Positions 8,206 through 16,565 of a stretch of DNA of 36,757 nucleotides are shown here, in pieces. The notes under the pieces were generated by a model. The model ran no database searches and was not told the DNA's origin. It saw nothing but the letters and a program-made list of their open reading frames with translations. The stretch's first letter is position 1. Every line of letters begins with the position of its first letter. Source of the stretch: Methanobacteriota archaeon (GTDB taxonomy: Archaea > Thermoplasmatota > Poseidoniia > Poseidoniales > Poseidoniaceae); the NCBI GenBank assembly GCA_018650165.1, contig JABIGM010000001.1, positions 1-36,757 of the forward strand. The letters run 5' to 3'. The position numbers and the translations under genes are program-made.

Positions 8206-9195
8206 ATGGCGAAGTTGGAACGCTGCTTAGTTGGCGGAACCTTCGATAGATTTCATGCCGGTCACCAGGCACTACTCAATACGGCATTAGATATTGCAGA
8301 ATTGGTTGAAGTTTGGATTGCCAATGATGCCATGTCAGACGCGAAATCACCGTTCATTCAACCATTTGAGGACCGCCGAGAAGCAATTCTCGTATGGGCT
8401 GATGAACGGATTACTACTCATGAATTAACAGATGCAGATGGGCCGGCTCCATTTCGTAAAGATTGTGATAGTATCATCTGCACGCCAGAGACTTTAGGAA
8501 ATTGCCAATCAATAAATGAAAAGAGGTTGGGTAATGGATTACTACCACTTGAAATTATTGAAGCACCTTACTGTATGGATGATGGTGGAGGGATTATTTC
8601 GAGCTCTCGGATTCGCGCAGGGTTGATTAATCGTGAAGGCAAACTGTGGTTAAACAATGATGAGAGGGCAAAAACATACCAATTCCAACCACAACTTGAT
8701 GCTGAATTAAAAGAGCCTGCAGGTGAATTATTTCTTGGACCAGAGGATGTCCCCGAAGTAGCGATGTCTGCTGCCATGGAGCATATTGCTCCTGGGTCGT
8801 TAATTGCGGTTGGAGATGTTAGCGTTGCAACTCTTCTTGATATGGACATAGTACCTGATATTGCACTTGTAGATGGGATGACCAAGCGAACCGAATTAGA
8901 AGATAAAGTCGATTTATCTCCTTTTGATGTACTGATTGATTCAATTAATCCAGCCGGACAAATCACTCCATCATTGATAGATTCAATCGACGCCGCTTTG
9001 CATAATGACCAAACAACATGTATTGAGGTCGAAGGAGAAGAAGATCTTGCTCCAATCATCATTCATCTGCTCGCTCCACTTGGAACCAATGTCATTTATG
9101 GACAACCTGGCAAAGGTGTTGTTTTGAGAATCACGGAATTCGATGCGAAAGAACACTGTCGCAGAATATTATCGCGCTTCGAGGTGATAAATTGA
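8206..9195 (+). CDS. Fused phosphopantetheine adenylyltransferase and GTP-dependent dephospho-CoA kinase
   Basis: About 329 residues that appear to join the last two steps of CoA synthesis. Residues 1-155 are an archaeal CoaD-type nucleotidyltransferase with GGTFDRFHAGH (HxGH at His17 and His20) and SSSRIRAG at 132-139. Residues 165-329 match the archaeal GTP-dependent dephospho-CoA kinase family (DUF359), with VGDVSVATLL near 202, LVDGMTKRTE near 221, NPAGQIT, EVEGEEDLA at 274 and YGQPGKGVV at 298. The ATG at 8206 lies nine residues before the GGTFDRFH strand; an upstream TTG at 8176 is in frame but lies within the end of the structured region. Its stop overlaps the start of the glycosyltransferase gene. 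Confidence 0.92.
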   Translation: MAKLERCLVGGTFDRFHAGHQALLNTALDIAELVEVWIANDAMSDAKSPFIQPFEDRREAILVWADERITTHELTDADGPAPFRKDCDSIICTPETLGNCQSINEKRLGNGLLPLEIIEAPYCMDDGGGIISSSRIRAGLINREGKLWLNNDERAKTYQFQPQLDAELKEPAGELFLGPEDVPEVAMSAAMEHIAPGSLIAVGDVSVATLLDMDIVPDIALVDGMTKRTELEDKVDLSPFDVLIDSINPAGQITPSLIDSIDAALHNDQTTCIEVEGEEDLAPIIIHLLAPLGTNVIYGQPGKGVVLRITEFDAKEHCRRILSRFEVIN

Positions 9196-10208
9196 CACTT
9201 GTATCAGTTGCAGTCTGTGTTAGAAATGGTTTGGATTGGATAGATGGGTGTATGGAATCTCTCGTTAGTCAGAGCCACAGCCCACTAGAGATAATTCTAG
9301 TAGACGACGGTTCTACAGACGGTAGTACAGACAAAGTGAATGAATGGGCAAGCCACGAATTAGTCACGGCAATAACTCAAGATCCTATTGGCTTATCCGC
9401 CGGCCGTATGGCCGCTTTAGAATCTGCAAAGGGTGAATGGTTTGCAATTACTGATATTGATGTTCGTCCTGAAAAGGATTGGATTGAACGTATGCTTGAA
9501 GCGGCGCCGTCACAAAGTGGTGAGCAAGTTGTTGCAGTCACTGGTCGAACAATTTTTGGACAAGCAGACGATGTTATTTCACGAATTAGGTCAATAGAAA
9601 TTGAATCTAAGTACCGCTCAAGACCTCGTAGAACCAAACTAGCGAATGGTCCCTGTTCTATGTTCAAGCGTGAAGTATTACTTTCACTAGGAGGATTTGA
9701 CCCATCTTGGTATCATGCTGAAGACATGGAGGTTTCTCTCAAATTAGTCCAAGATGGTGGCACGATTGTCTATACTCCAAACGCAGTAGTCAATCACATA
9801 CCGGAAACTGGGCTTCGAAGGTTTTTACAAAAACGCAAGAGAGATGCAAGAGCTCACGTGAGGATTCACCGTCGCTATAAAGGAGTGAAACACGATTTCA
9901 TTGGTTCTTCATGGATTGTACTTTGGATGATACCGCTTGTTGCATTAGGTTCATTTGGAATTGCATTATATGTCCACAATTTATTGAATTTTGAGAAATT
10001 AGATTTAGAATCCTTTTACTTAGCACTAACAAAAGAGGTGATACTGATCTGTATTTTACCACTGTTTTGGCTATCGGCCTATTTACGGAGTAACCTTCCA
10101 AAGCGAAGGCTCAAAGGAATATTCATACTGATTACCTGGTCAATAGCACTATGGCAAGGCATCTTACTTGGGTATCTAGACGCATTATTACGTCGAAATG
10201 GACACTGA
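9192..10208 (+). CDS. Membrane-bound family 2 glycosyltransferase
   Basis: 338 residues. The GT-A fold shows VSVAVCVRNG at the start, ILVDDGSTDGST (nucleotide binding), ITDIDVRPEKDW (DxD metal site), and GPCSMFKREVLLSLGGFD followed by HAEDMEVSL (the ED catalytic region). After residue 230 three hydrophobic helices follow (near 237-260, 278-300 and 308-330), anchoring the enzyme so that its active site faces the cytoplasm. It probably adds a sugar to a lipid-linked or surface glycan; the sugar is unknown. The start is the TTG at 9192, overlapping the previous stop as TTGA and preceded by GAGGTGA. This supports translational coupling to the CoA gene. Its stop abuts the convergent gene with no spacer. 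Confidence 0.88.
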   Translation: MTLVSVAVCVRNGLDWIDGCMESLVSQSHSPLEIILVDDGSTDGSTDKVNEWASHELVTAITQDPIGLSAGRMAALESAKGEWFAITDIDVRPEKDWIERMLEAAPSQSGEQVVAVTGRTIFGQADDVISRIRSIEIESKYRSRPRRTKLANGPCSMFKREVLLSLGGFDPSWYHAEDMEVSLKLVQDGGTIVYTPNAVVNHIPETGLRRFLQKRKRDARAHVRIHRRYKGVKHDFIGSSWIVLWMIPLVALGSFGIALYVHNLLNFEKLDLESFYLALTKEVILICILPLFWLSAYLRSNLPKRRLKGIFILITWSIALWQGILLGYLDALLRRNGH

Positions 10209-10760
10209 TTACTCTTCGTTTTCAATAGTCGATAGCATACGTAGAACTAATCCTACAGCCATAACTGAGATTGCGATTGAATATACACCTGGGTCAATCC
10301 AAGCCATGTGAATGATTCCCCAATAGAAGTAGAATACAATACTTACAAGCATAGACCAAGTCCCCAGAATTAGTGACCATCCTCCCTCCTTTGGTTCAAT
10401 CAAATCAAGGTACCACTCGCTTTTGACCATTGACATTATCCAGTTGCCAATGCCATCATCGCCAGCAAGGGAGCGAGCGCCAGTTCCAACAAAGAATAAG
10501 CAGCCTAGCATGAATATCGCATCACCGAGAACAAAAGCAGCAGCAGTATCTTTGTGGCCAAATGTAGCATTCCAAGTTTCGAATGTTAGAAGGCCACCCC
10601 AAGAGACATGATAGCTTGGATGAATTTGCCCTACAAGGTTTAGGATTGCTAGCATTAATCCAAGGCACCCTAGCCAGAAATACCAGTTTGCAAGAGTTCT
10701 CGAAGGCATTGTCAGAATTGACAACAAATCGTCCTCAGCATTCTCACCGTCATTGCTCAT
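10209..10760 (-). CDS. Small multi-pass membrane protein, function unknown
   Basis: About 183 residues. After an acidic N-terminal tail (SNDGENAEDD) there are about four hydrophobic segments: LANWYFWLGCLGLMLAIL, AAAFVLGDAIFMLGCLFFVG, a segment starting SLILGTWSMLVSIVFY, and SIAISVMAVGLVLRML. No family is recognised. The ATG at 10760 was chosen because the acidic cytoplasmic tail begins there; the frame continues upstream to 10799 through the hairpin at 10800. It lies downstream of orc1/cdc6 on the same strand. Its stop codon touches the stop of the glycosyltransferase gene. Confidence 0.7.
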   Translation of the reverse strand: MSNDGENAEDDLLSILTMPSRTLANWYFWLGCLGLMLAILNLVGQIHPSYHVSWGGLLTFETWNATFGHKDTAAAFVLGDAIFMLGCLFFVGTGARSLAGDDGIGNWIMSMVKSEWYLDLIEPKEGGWSLILGTWSMLVSIVFYFYWGIIHMAWIDPGVYSIAISVMAVGLVLRMLSTIENEE

Positions 10761-10799
10761 GGGCCGGTCCAACTGAGACGCGGTTAAGAGTCTTGGCAT

Positions 10800-10814
10800 A
10801 GCCCCGTAGGGGCT
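10800..10814. terminator. Short G+C-rich hairpin between orc1/cdc6 and the membrane protein gene
   Basis: AGCCCC and GGGGCT pair around a GTA loop. It lies just past the orc1/cdc6 stop in the minus direction. No T-run follows on that strand, so it could be a weak terminator or an RNA-processing site. It resembles the other CCC-n-GGG intergenic hairpins in this window. Confidence 0.4.
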
Positions 10815-10822
10815 TTAACAAC

Positions 10823-12064
10823 TCAGAGTTGGCTCTGATGTCGATATTTTGCAGAGAATACTTCAGTCAATATTGGCTCTGCTTTTGCCATAATCTCACA
10901 GGGGTCAATATTGGTTGGAATGCATGAATTAATCTCTTTACTACGGCCATATCTCCCTCTGGAAATTGTTTTTGCAGTAATCAATCCGAGCATATCTAAA
11001 TTCGATATTATTCCAGACACGCGCCTAGCGGTTAAAAATTGCTGGCCACTGTGTGCACAAGACTGTTTGTAGATATTGTAAACTTCACCGGTTTGGATAT
11101 TCCGGAGTCCGTTTTTCTCGTTGATTAGTACCGATGCAAGTACTAACTTTTGCTGAGTTGGAAGCGTTCTAATCACAGGAGTAACTTGATCTGATTCAAT
11201 CTGTGCCTGTGCAATACGAACATGGTTTTGTTCAACAACTTTAACTCCATCCTGCTCTGCCTTTTCAGTGGAAACTCTAAGCAGGTCGAGAGCACATCTT
11301 GCATCTCCATGCTCTTGTGCAGCCAGGGCCGCACACAGCTCGATAACCCCTGGGCCAATTGCACCTTTACTGATTCCAATCTTGGCGCGGGAACGCAAGA
11401 TGTCCTGTAACTGCTCAGCATTGTATGGATTGAACACAATGTCCTGTTGTCCGAGACGACTTCTGACTCGTGGGTCTAGGAAGTCTGTAAATTTGAGATC
11501 ATTAGAAATTCCAATTACACAAGCACGTGCGTTTTTCAATTCGGCATTAAGGTTAGTCAAATTGTAAAGAAGGTCATCCCCTGCCTTTTTGACTAGATGG
11601 TCTATTTCATCAAGAACCAAAACATATACTCCACCTCTTTGATTCATACGCTTGACCAATTCAGAGAATACTCTGTCTGTCGGCCAACCCGTAAATGGTA
11701 TGTCATCCATTTCATGTTCCTCTAATAGAGCATTACCCAAGTGTGATAATACTCGATACTGAGTGTCAATTTGCCTACAATTAACCAATACTGGATGAAC
11801 GAATCTACCTATCGCTTCACCCTTACGTTGCAATTGGTCACAGACGAATCTTGTAACCGCAGTTTTACCTGCGCCGGTGACCCCATAAAGAATCATGTTA
11901 GAGGGAATATCTCCCTTCAGAGCTTCAACTAAATTGAACGAAAGTTGGTCTCTTTCATAGTCTCTGTGAGGGAGGATTTCCGGTTGGTGAGTGTGACGCA
12001 GTACTTCCTTCTGCACAAAGAGAGTTTTTTGATTCAATATTCCATCGAAAATATTTCGCTTCAA
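10823..12064 (-). CDS. cdc6: Orc1/Cdc6 replication initiator (AAA+ ATPase)
   Basis: Origin-recognition and helicase-loading ATPase, about 413 residues. The AAA+ core shows Walker A GVTGAGKT at residues 61-68, Walker B VLVLDEIDHL, sensor 1 IGISNDLKF and the arginine-bearing DPRVRSRLG. The N-terminal HQPEILPHRDYERDQL is the usual Orc1 lead-in, and a winged helix with LTARRVSGIISNLDMLGLI closes the protein. I favour the TTG at 12064: a GGAGG sequence lies 9 nt upstream, and the protein then begins at the usual place. An ATG at 12091 and an open frame to 12115 exist but lack a ribosome-binding site. A TTATAT box near 12155 on the minus strand is a candidate promoter. Confidence 0.93.
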   Translation of the reverse strand: MKRNIFDGILNQKTLFVQKEVLRHTHQPEILPHRDYERDQLSFNLVEALKGDIPSNMILYGVTGAGKTAVTRFVCDQLQRKGEAIGRFVHPVLVNCRQIDTQYRVLSHLGNALLEEHEMDDIPFTGWPTDRVFSELVKRMNQRGGVYVLVLDEIDHLVKKAGDDLLYNLTNLNAELKNARACVIGISNDLKFTDFLDPRVRSRLGQQDIVFNPYNAEQLQDILRSRAKIGISKGAIGPGVIELCAALAAQEHGDARCALDLLRVSTEKAEQDGVKVVEQNHVRIAQAQIESDQVTPVIRTLPTQQKLVLASVLINEKNGLRNIQTGEVYNIYKQSCAHSGQQFLTARRVSGIISNLDMLGLITAKTISRGRYGRSKEINSCIPTNIDPCEIMAKAEPILTEVFSAKYRHQSQL

Positions 12065-12478
12065 AAAATAACACCTCCTCTCTTTTGTCATACACGATAC
12101 AAGCCGGGCCCACACAGTGCGTGATGCCTACGGGGAGTCCGAGTCCGCCATATAACATTAGTCCTAAATTAGACTATTAGCGTAAGGATTTACTCACTTA
12201 TTGGATTCCAATTGAAGGTATATAAGTGAGAGGGCAAATCTATCTTTTGGTTATTAAAAGGACTTACTGTGAACCTTATTTTTTCCCTAATCAGCCGAGG
12301 GTTGCCAAAATTAAATCCGTTCAATGAGATGAGATGTTCGATTTCATTTTCAACATTATAATCTATGAAGAAATAAAAGTTCACCGCTAAGAAATTGGAA
12401 ATAGCGAGACAAAAATTTTGTAAAACTGCAACGAGAGATAAATAATACCAATTATAGTTATTTTCATTTAGTATTTTA
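12065..12478. other. Candidate replication origin upstream of orc1/cdc6
   Basis: This 414-nt gap lies directly upstream of the initiator gene, the usual place for an archaeal origin. Most of it is strongly A+T-rich. It holds a 9-bp inverted repeat, CTCACTTAT (12193-12201) and ATAAGTGAG (12222-12230), around a CAATTG palindrome. It also has a TAGTC/GACTA repeat (12159-12176) and a direct GAGTCC GAGTCC doublet (12136-12147). An A+T-rich stretch from about 12330 to 12480 could serve for unwinding. A 113-codon minus-strand frame crosses the area, but its composition is not protein-like. I could not match the repeats to a known origin-recognition box, so the call rests on position, composition and symmetry. 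Confidence 0.45.
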
Positions 12479-13243
12479 TTACAAAAGTTGCCCGTTTGAG
12501 TCCAATTTAAATTCCATACCATCGCTGCCATGGATTACATTTTCCGGAAAATCAGGGATTTCTTTCGTAAGAATCTGGTAATCAGAATCGATATATGTGT
12601 GGGTTACTACAATCTGCGTATTTGGATATTCAGCTGCTAAATTCATAATATCGCTCGGCTTATGGTGGTGTTCAGTTTGAACCCATTCGGGAACTCCCAT
12701 CTCTACAATTGCAAAATTACATTCTCCTATCCGGTTCCATAATTCATCGCATGGCCCTGAATCTCCAGAATGGATCATCGACCATCCCTCTTCGTGACTT
12801 AGCATCCACCCATGCGGGTCGACTTCAGGGTCGTGGAGAACTTCGAAGCGCTCCATCTCCCAACCCTTTACTTCAGGTACATCGACCCAATTTATCGTTT
12901 CAATTATTTCTTCTAACGAGCCGGGGTATGCTAATTTACAAAGATGAGTGAGTCTTTCTTTTACTCCGCTAGACCCGGCAACAGTAAGGCTTCGCAAACC
13001 GTCTCTGTCGGATATGTATTTGCGTTCGAGTAAAAAGAAAGGGAATCCGAATACATGGTCGCCATGAACATGCGTTATGAGAATGGTATCGATGTCTGCG
13101 GGACTAATGCCTGCGATTCGTAAACTTGCTAATGCAGTGGGGGGGCAATCGACGATGATATGTCGGTCAATTGCTAGGAATGAATGGAGTCGGCCTGAAG
13201 GCAAGAAAGCATTGCCACTTCCGAGCAACTCCACTAGGACCAT
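12479..13243 (-). CDS. Metallo-beta-lactamase-fold hydrolase, RNase Z-like
   Basis: About 254 residues. LLGSGNAFLPSGRLHSFL opens the protein as in the RNase Z/arylsulfatase branch, and THVHGDHVFG (His58, His60, Asp62, His63) is the zinc motif. Further metal ligands appear in IHSGDSGPCDE and in VVTHTYIDSD near the C-terminus. Members of this branch process tRNA 3' ends or hydrolyse small phosphodiesters and sulfates. The flexible arm typical of true RNase Z is not obvious here, so tRNA maturation is uncertain. I chose the ATG at 13243, which starts directly at the first strand. It is divergent from the flavin reductase gene, with 88 nt between starts. Confidence 0.82.
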   Translation of the reverse strand: MVLVELLGSGNAFLPSGRLHSFLAIDRHIIVDCPPTALASLRIAGISPADIDTILITHVHGDHVFGFPFFLLERKYISDRDGLRSLTVAGSSGVKERLTHLCKLAYPGSLEEIIETINWVDVPEVKGWEMERFEVLHDPEVDPHGWMLSHEEGWSMIHSGDSGPCDELWNRIGECNFAIVEMGVPEWVQTEHHHKPSDIMNLAAEYPNTQIVVTHTYIDSDYQILTKEIPDFPENVIHGSDGMEFKLDSNGQLL

Positions 13244-13331
13244 GGAAGTTGGAGGCACTTCAGGTCTAAGACATCATCGCACTAACATTCATCTATCGGG
13301 TCAAGGTGGCCGATGTTATCTGGTGTTTAAT

Positions 13332-14594
13332 ATGGCGAACTGGAGCGCGAAGAATCCATACATGTCTAAGATTACTGAGTGTTATATCCTAAACGGTGAA
13401 GGTTCAAAAAAAGAGACACGGCACATCGTTTTTGATTTGGGAGACTCAGGACTTGATTACAAGGTAGGAGACGCACTTGGCGTATTTGGAGAAAATCCTG
13501 AATCTACCGTTGACCTATTGATTGAAACAGCAGGTTGGGACAAAGACCAACTCGTTACCACTCAAAATGGCAAGAAAAGACTTAGAGATGCTCTAAAGAA
13601 GGATGTCGAAATCCACCGTGTCAATAAAAAGTACGTCAATTCACTTTCACAAAAGATATCCACTGATGGAATGAGAATTACAGTTAAACTCATTGAACGT
13701 TATAGAGAATCAGTTGCTGGTAATGGGTCTGCATGGATGGGTGGAGATACTCCGCTAGAAGCGGAATTGTTACCGTCTATTCCTGGAGACGATCCGACAG
13801 GGAGAGTTGAATCTATTACCGCAGATGGTAAGGCGATGGAAGACTACATCTGGTCTCGCGACTATATCGATGTCTTGAGGGATTTTGATGTAAGTTACAC
13901 GGCAGAAGAATTTATCGAGCTAGCAGATAGGCTCAAGCCTCGCCTGTATTCTATTGCAAGTAGCCACGATGCGCACCCTGGTTTCGTAGAATTGACAGTT
14001 GCAATTGTTCGTTATTCCCACCATGGAAGGGACCGCGGCGGCCTTTGTACTGTGTACATGGCTGATGAAGTCGAAATCAACAAATCTGACGTAGGTGTCT
14101 TCATGTCACCGACAAAATCATTCGTTTTGCCTGCTGATACTTCAACTGACATCATAATGGTCGGTCCAGGTACTGGCATCGCACCTTTCCGTGCTTTCAT
14201 GGAGCAACGTGTGCATGATGGTGGAACTGGTAAGAACTGGTTATTCTTTGGTGACCAATCTGAAAAGACTGAATTCTATTACAAGGATACAATTGAAGAT
14301 TGGATGGATGAAGGAAATCTATACCGATTCACCACTGCTTGGTCACGTGACCAAGAAGAGAAAATTTACGTTCAACACAGGCTAAAAGAGCATGGTGCAG
14401 AAGTGTGGGAATGGTTCGAAAGAGGAGCATACTTCTACATCTGTGGTGACAAGACCTACATGGCAAAAGATGTCCATCGTGCATTGATTGAAATCGCAAT
14501 GGAGCATGGCGGTATGTCACTTGATGATGCAACTTTCTTCATCGAGAAGACAATGATGCGTGAAGAAAAGCGTTACTTGCGTGACGTTTACTGA
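13332..14594 (+). CDS. CysJ/cytochrome P450 reductase-like flavin reductase without flavodoxin domain
   Basis: About 420 residues with the FAD- and NADP-binding halves of the diflavin reductase family. RLKPRLYSIASS (Arg204, Tyr206, Ser207) binds FAD, RGGLCTVYMAD is the second FAD segment, VGPGTGIAPFRAF (277-289) binds the pyridine nucleotide, and YICGDKTYMAKDVH plus the C-terminal KRYLRDVY close the domain. The N-terminal flavodoxin (FMN) domain of CysJ is absent. The connecting helical insertion (residues 120-200) is retained. It probably passes NADPH electrons to a separate flavodoxin or ferredoxin, or to sulfite reductase. No such partner is next to it. The ATG at 13332 was chosen because the frame upstream runs antisense through the divergent hydrolase gene. 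Confidence 0.85.
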   Translation: MANWSAKNPYMSKITECYILNGEGSKKETRHIVFDLGDSGLDYKVGDALGVFGENPESTVDLLIETAGWDKDQLVTTQNGKKRLRDALKKDVEIHRVNKKYVNSLSQKISTDGMRITVKLIERYRESVAGNGSAWMGGDTPLEAELLPSIPGDDPTGRVESITADGKAMEDYIWSRDYIDVLRDFDVSYTAEEFIELADRLKPRLYSIASSHDAHPGFVELTVAIVRYSHHGRDRGGLCTVYMADEVEINKSDVGVFMSPTKSFVLPADTSTDIIMVGPGTGIAPFRAFMEQRVHDGGTGKNWLFFGDQSEKTEFYYKDTIEDWMDEGNLYRFTTAWSRDQEEKIYVQHRLKEHGAEVWEWFERGAYFYICGDKTYMAKDVHRALIEIAMEHGGMSLDDATFFIEKTMMREEKRYLRDVY

Positions 14595-15065
14595 TCACGC
14601 TTCTCCTTCAGGTGGAGTGGGGATCTCTACTGCAGTAAGACCTTTCTCGCGTGCGCGTTTAATCATAATGGTAGTCCATTTTGATTTTGGACCAGGGAAT
14701 GCAATTACATGGGTGGCGTGCTCTAGCATTTTGTCAACAAGTGTTGGTGATGCTTCAGGCCGACCCGAATCTTGTAATCCACCACGTGGCTCATTCCACG
14801 CTTCTGAGAAAATGGCCATAGGAATTGCATGGTTGTTAGCCCATCTTTCAGCAAGATAATCTACGCCACTTGCGCCACCAATAATTATCAAATCCGGATG
14901 TGAATGCCACTTTATCCACTGGTCTAGTTGCTCTTCCAACCATTGATAATCGTAGTATCTGGAGTTGCCACAAATTGCTAAATTTATGATTTGCCCATCT
15001 TGATTTAGGTCTCTGCCGGCCAAACGCTCGACAGTCGCTGCTCCAGTGTTTTTGTCGTCGGACAT
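14595..15065 (-). CDS. SLOG-superfamily nucleotide-binding protein (DUF2493-like)
   Basis: About 156 residues. The core LAICGNSRYYDYQWLEEQLD, then LIIIGGASGVDYLAERWA, and VIAFPGPKSKWTTIMIKRA follow the pattern of the YspA/DUF2493 branch of the SLOG Rossmann fold, which binds nucleotides or nucleotide-derived ligands. Such proteins are often linked to phage, conflict or signalling systems, but nothing of that kind is adjacent. The ATG at 15065 was chosen over the frame opening at 15125, which has no ribosome-binding site. Its stop abuts that of the flavin reductase (TGA then TCA), so the two genes are tail to tail with no spacer. Confidence 0.78.
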   Translation of the reverse strand: MSDDKNTGAATVERLAGRDLNQDGQIINLAICGNSRYYDYQWLEEQLDQWIKWHSHPDLIIIGGASGVDYLAERWANNHAIPMAIFSEAWNEPRGGLQDSGRPEASPTLVDKMLEHATHVIAFPGPKSKWTTIMIKRAREKGLTAVEIPTPPEGEA

Positions 15066-15224
15066 GTTTCCAAATAGGTGGGGTACCCTATAAGGCCGAC
15101 CCCGAAAATGCAATTTTATGGACATTATTGGGCCCGTTGCTTCCGTAATCCGGTGAGAGAAAAGGGTGTAAAAGCATACTTTCCAACCGCTTTCATCTTA
15201 GAATAGTTATGTCTCGCAACCCTC

Positions 15225-16565
15225 ATGGCATTCAAACGCGTCCTAATAGCCAACCGTGGCGAAATCGCATTAAGAATACTCAGAGCACTTCGTGATATGG
15301 GGATTGAAGTAGCAATAATTCATGGCCGTGAAGACCGTTTATCACTTCCAGTACGCATGGCAGATGTTGCTTATCCGATAATGCGTTCAAATCCTTTAGA
15401 TTCATATTTAGATATCGAAGCAGTCATTCAAGCCGCCAAGGAATTGAATTGTGATGCTGTACATCCGGGTTATGGGTTCCTTGCAGAGAATGCACACTTT
15501 GTAAAACGCCTCGAAGAAGAAGGCATTACTTTCATTGGGCCGGCATCACATGTAATCACTTTACTTGGTGACAAAATCGAAGCAAGAGCTGCGATGGAGG
15601 CCGCTGGCCTGCCTACGGCAAAGGGCAGTAGTGAACCAATCTCTACTGTTGCAGTTGCTAGTAAATTAGCCGATGAAATTGGCTATCCTGTCATCATCAA
15701 GGCTGCAGCCGGTGGCGGAGGTATTGGTATGCAAATCGTTCATGTAGAGAATGAATTCGGAAGTGCTCTGAAACTGTGCCAAAGCCGAGCCAAATCAGCA
15801 TTCGGCGATGATCGAGTCTTCGTAGAGAAGTATATCGAAGGAGCCCAGCATGTTGAATTTCAAGTTCTTGGGGATGGGAAAACTGCAATACATTTCGGAG
15901 AACGGTTTTGCTCGATTCAACGTAGGCATCAGAAATTAGTGGAAGAAGGCCCTTGGCTTGATGAAGAAACGCGTGCAAAAATAGGAGCCCTAGTGTGCTC
16001 AGGAGCCGAATCTGTGGGCTACAAAGGCCTTGCAACGTTTGAATTTTTGCGAGATAAGAAAGGAGATTTTTACTTCCTAGAAGTCAATCCGCGTGTCCAA
16101 GTCGAGCACACGGTTACCGAATTGATAACTGGATACAATCTTGTGGAACTTGGAATTAGAGTTGCACAGGGGGAAAGTCTACCTCTTACACAGGAAGATG
16201 TAGTGATTAGAGGGCATGCAATTCAGTGCCGTTTGAATGCAGAGGATACCACGAATTTCATACCATCACCCGGAAGGTTATGGGAATGTCATTTCCCTTC
16301 TGGTTTTGGGATTCGCTGCGATACCCATGCACATCCTGGATACGAGATGCCTGGATGTTTTGATAGCCTATTAGCAAAATTACTGGCTTGGGGCCCAGAC
16401 CGAGAATCAGCAATTCGTCGAATGCGTACTGCACTGGATGAAACAATAATCACCGGAGTCGAGCATCTGATACCCTTACATCGTAGAATTATGGATGAGG
16501 AAGATTTCCTTGCAGGGGATATAACAATCGCTTACATCGAGGAACATGACCATCTCTTGGGATGA
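15225..16565 (+). CDS. accC: Biotin carboxylase subunit of acetyl-/propionyl-CoA carboxylase
   Basis: 446 residues, the usual length of a stand-alone biotin carboxylase. It carboxylates the biotin of a carrier protein using ATP and bicarbonate, and a carboxyltransferase then makes malonyl- or methylmalonyl-CoA. Landmarks are KRVLIANRGEIALRI at the N-terminus, HPGYGFLAEN, the ATP-grasp loop IIKAAAGGGGIGM with Lys159, ERFCSIQRRHQKLVEE, and FLEVNPRVQVEHTVTE with Glu286, Asn288 and Arg290. No biotin carrier domain is fused and neither carrier nor carboxyltransferase is in the window. The product could feed the malonyl-type AT domain of the megasynthase at 31550 or a propionyl-CoA pathway. The pfkB gene overlaps its stop. 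Confidence 0.95.
   Translation: MAFKRVLIANRGEIALRILRALRDMGIEVAIIHGREDRLSLPVRMADVAYPIMRSNPLDSYLDIEAVIQAAKELNCDAVHPGYGFLAENAHFVKRLEEEGITFIGPASHVITLLGDKIEARAAMEAAGLPTAKGSSEPISTVAVASKLADEIGYPVIIKAAAGGGGIGMQIVHVENEFGSALKLCQSRAKSAFGDDRVFVEKYIEGAQHVEFQVLGDGKTAIHFGERFCSIQRRHQKLVEEGPWLDEETRAKIGALVCSGAESVGYKGLATFEFLRDKKGDFYFLEVNPRVQVEHTVTELITGYNLVELGIRVAQGESLPLTQEDVVIRGHAIQCRLNAEDTTNFIPSPGRLWECHFPSGFGIRCDTHAHPGYEMPGCFDSLLAKLLAWGPDRESAIRRMRTALDETIITGVEHLIPLHRRIMDEEDFLAGDITIAYIEEHDHLLG

Noticed and set aside
7853-8272. 139-codon open frame on the minus strand over the structured-RNA region
   Set aside because: Overlaps both flanking genes and its composition (Ser, Arg, Cys, His-rich, no hydrophobic core pattern) is not protein-like.
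12190-12531. 113-codon open frame on the minus strand across the A+T-rich gap
   Set aside because: Overlaps the end of the hydrolase gene, is dominated by Asn, Phe, Leu and Tyr as expected for translated A+T-rich noncoding DNA, and has no ribosome-binding site.
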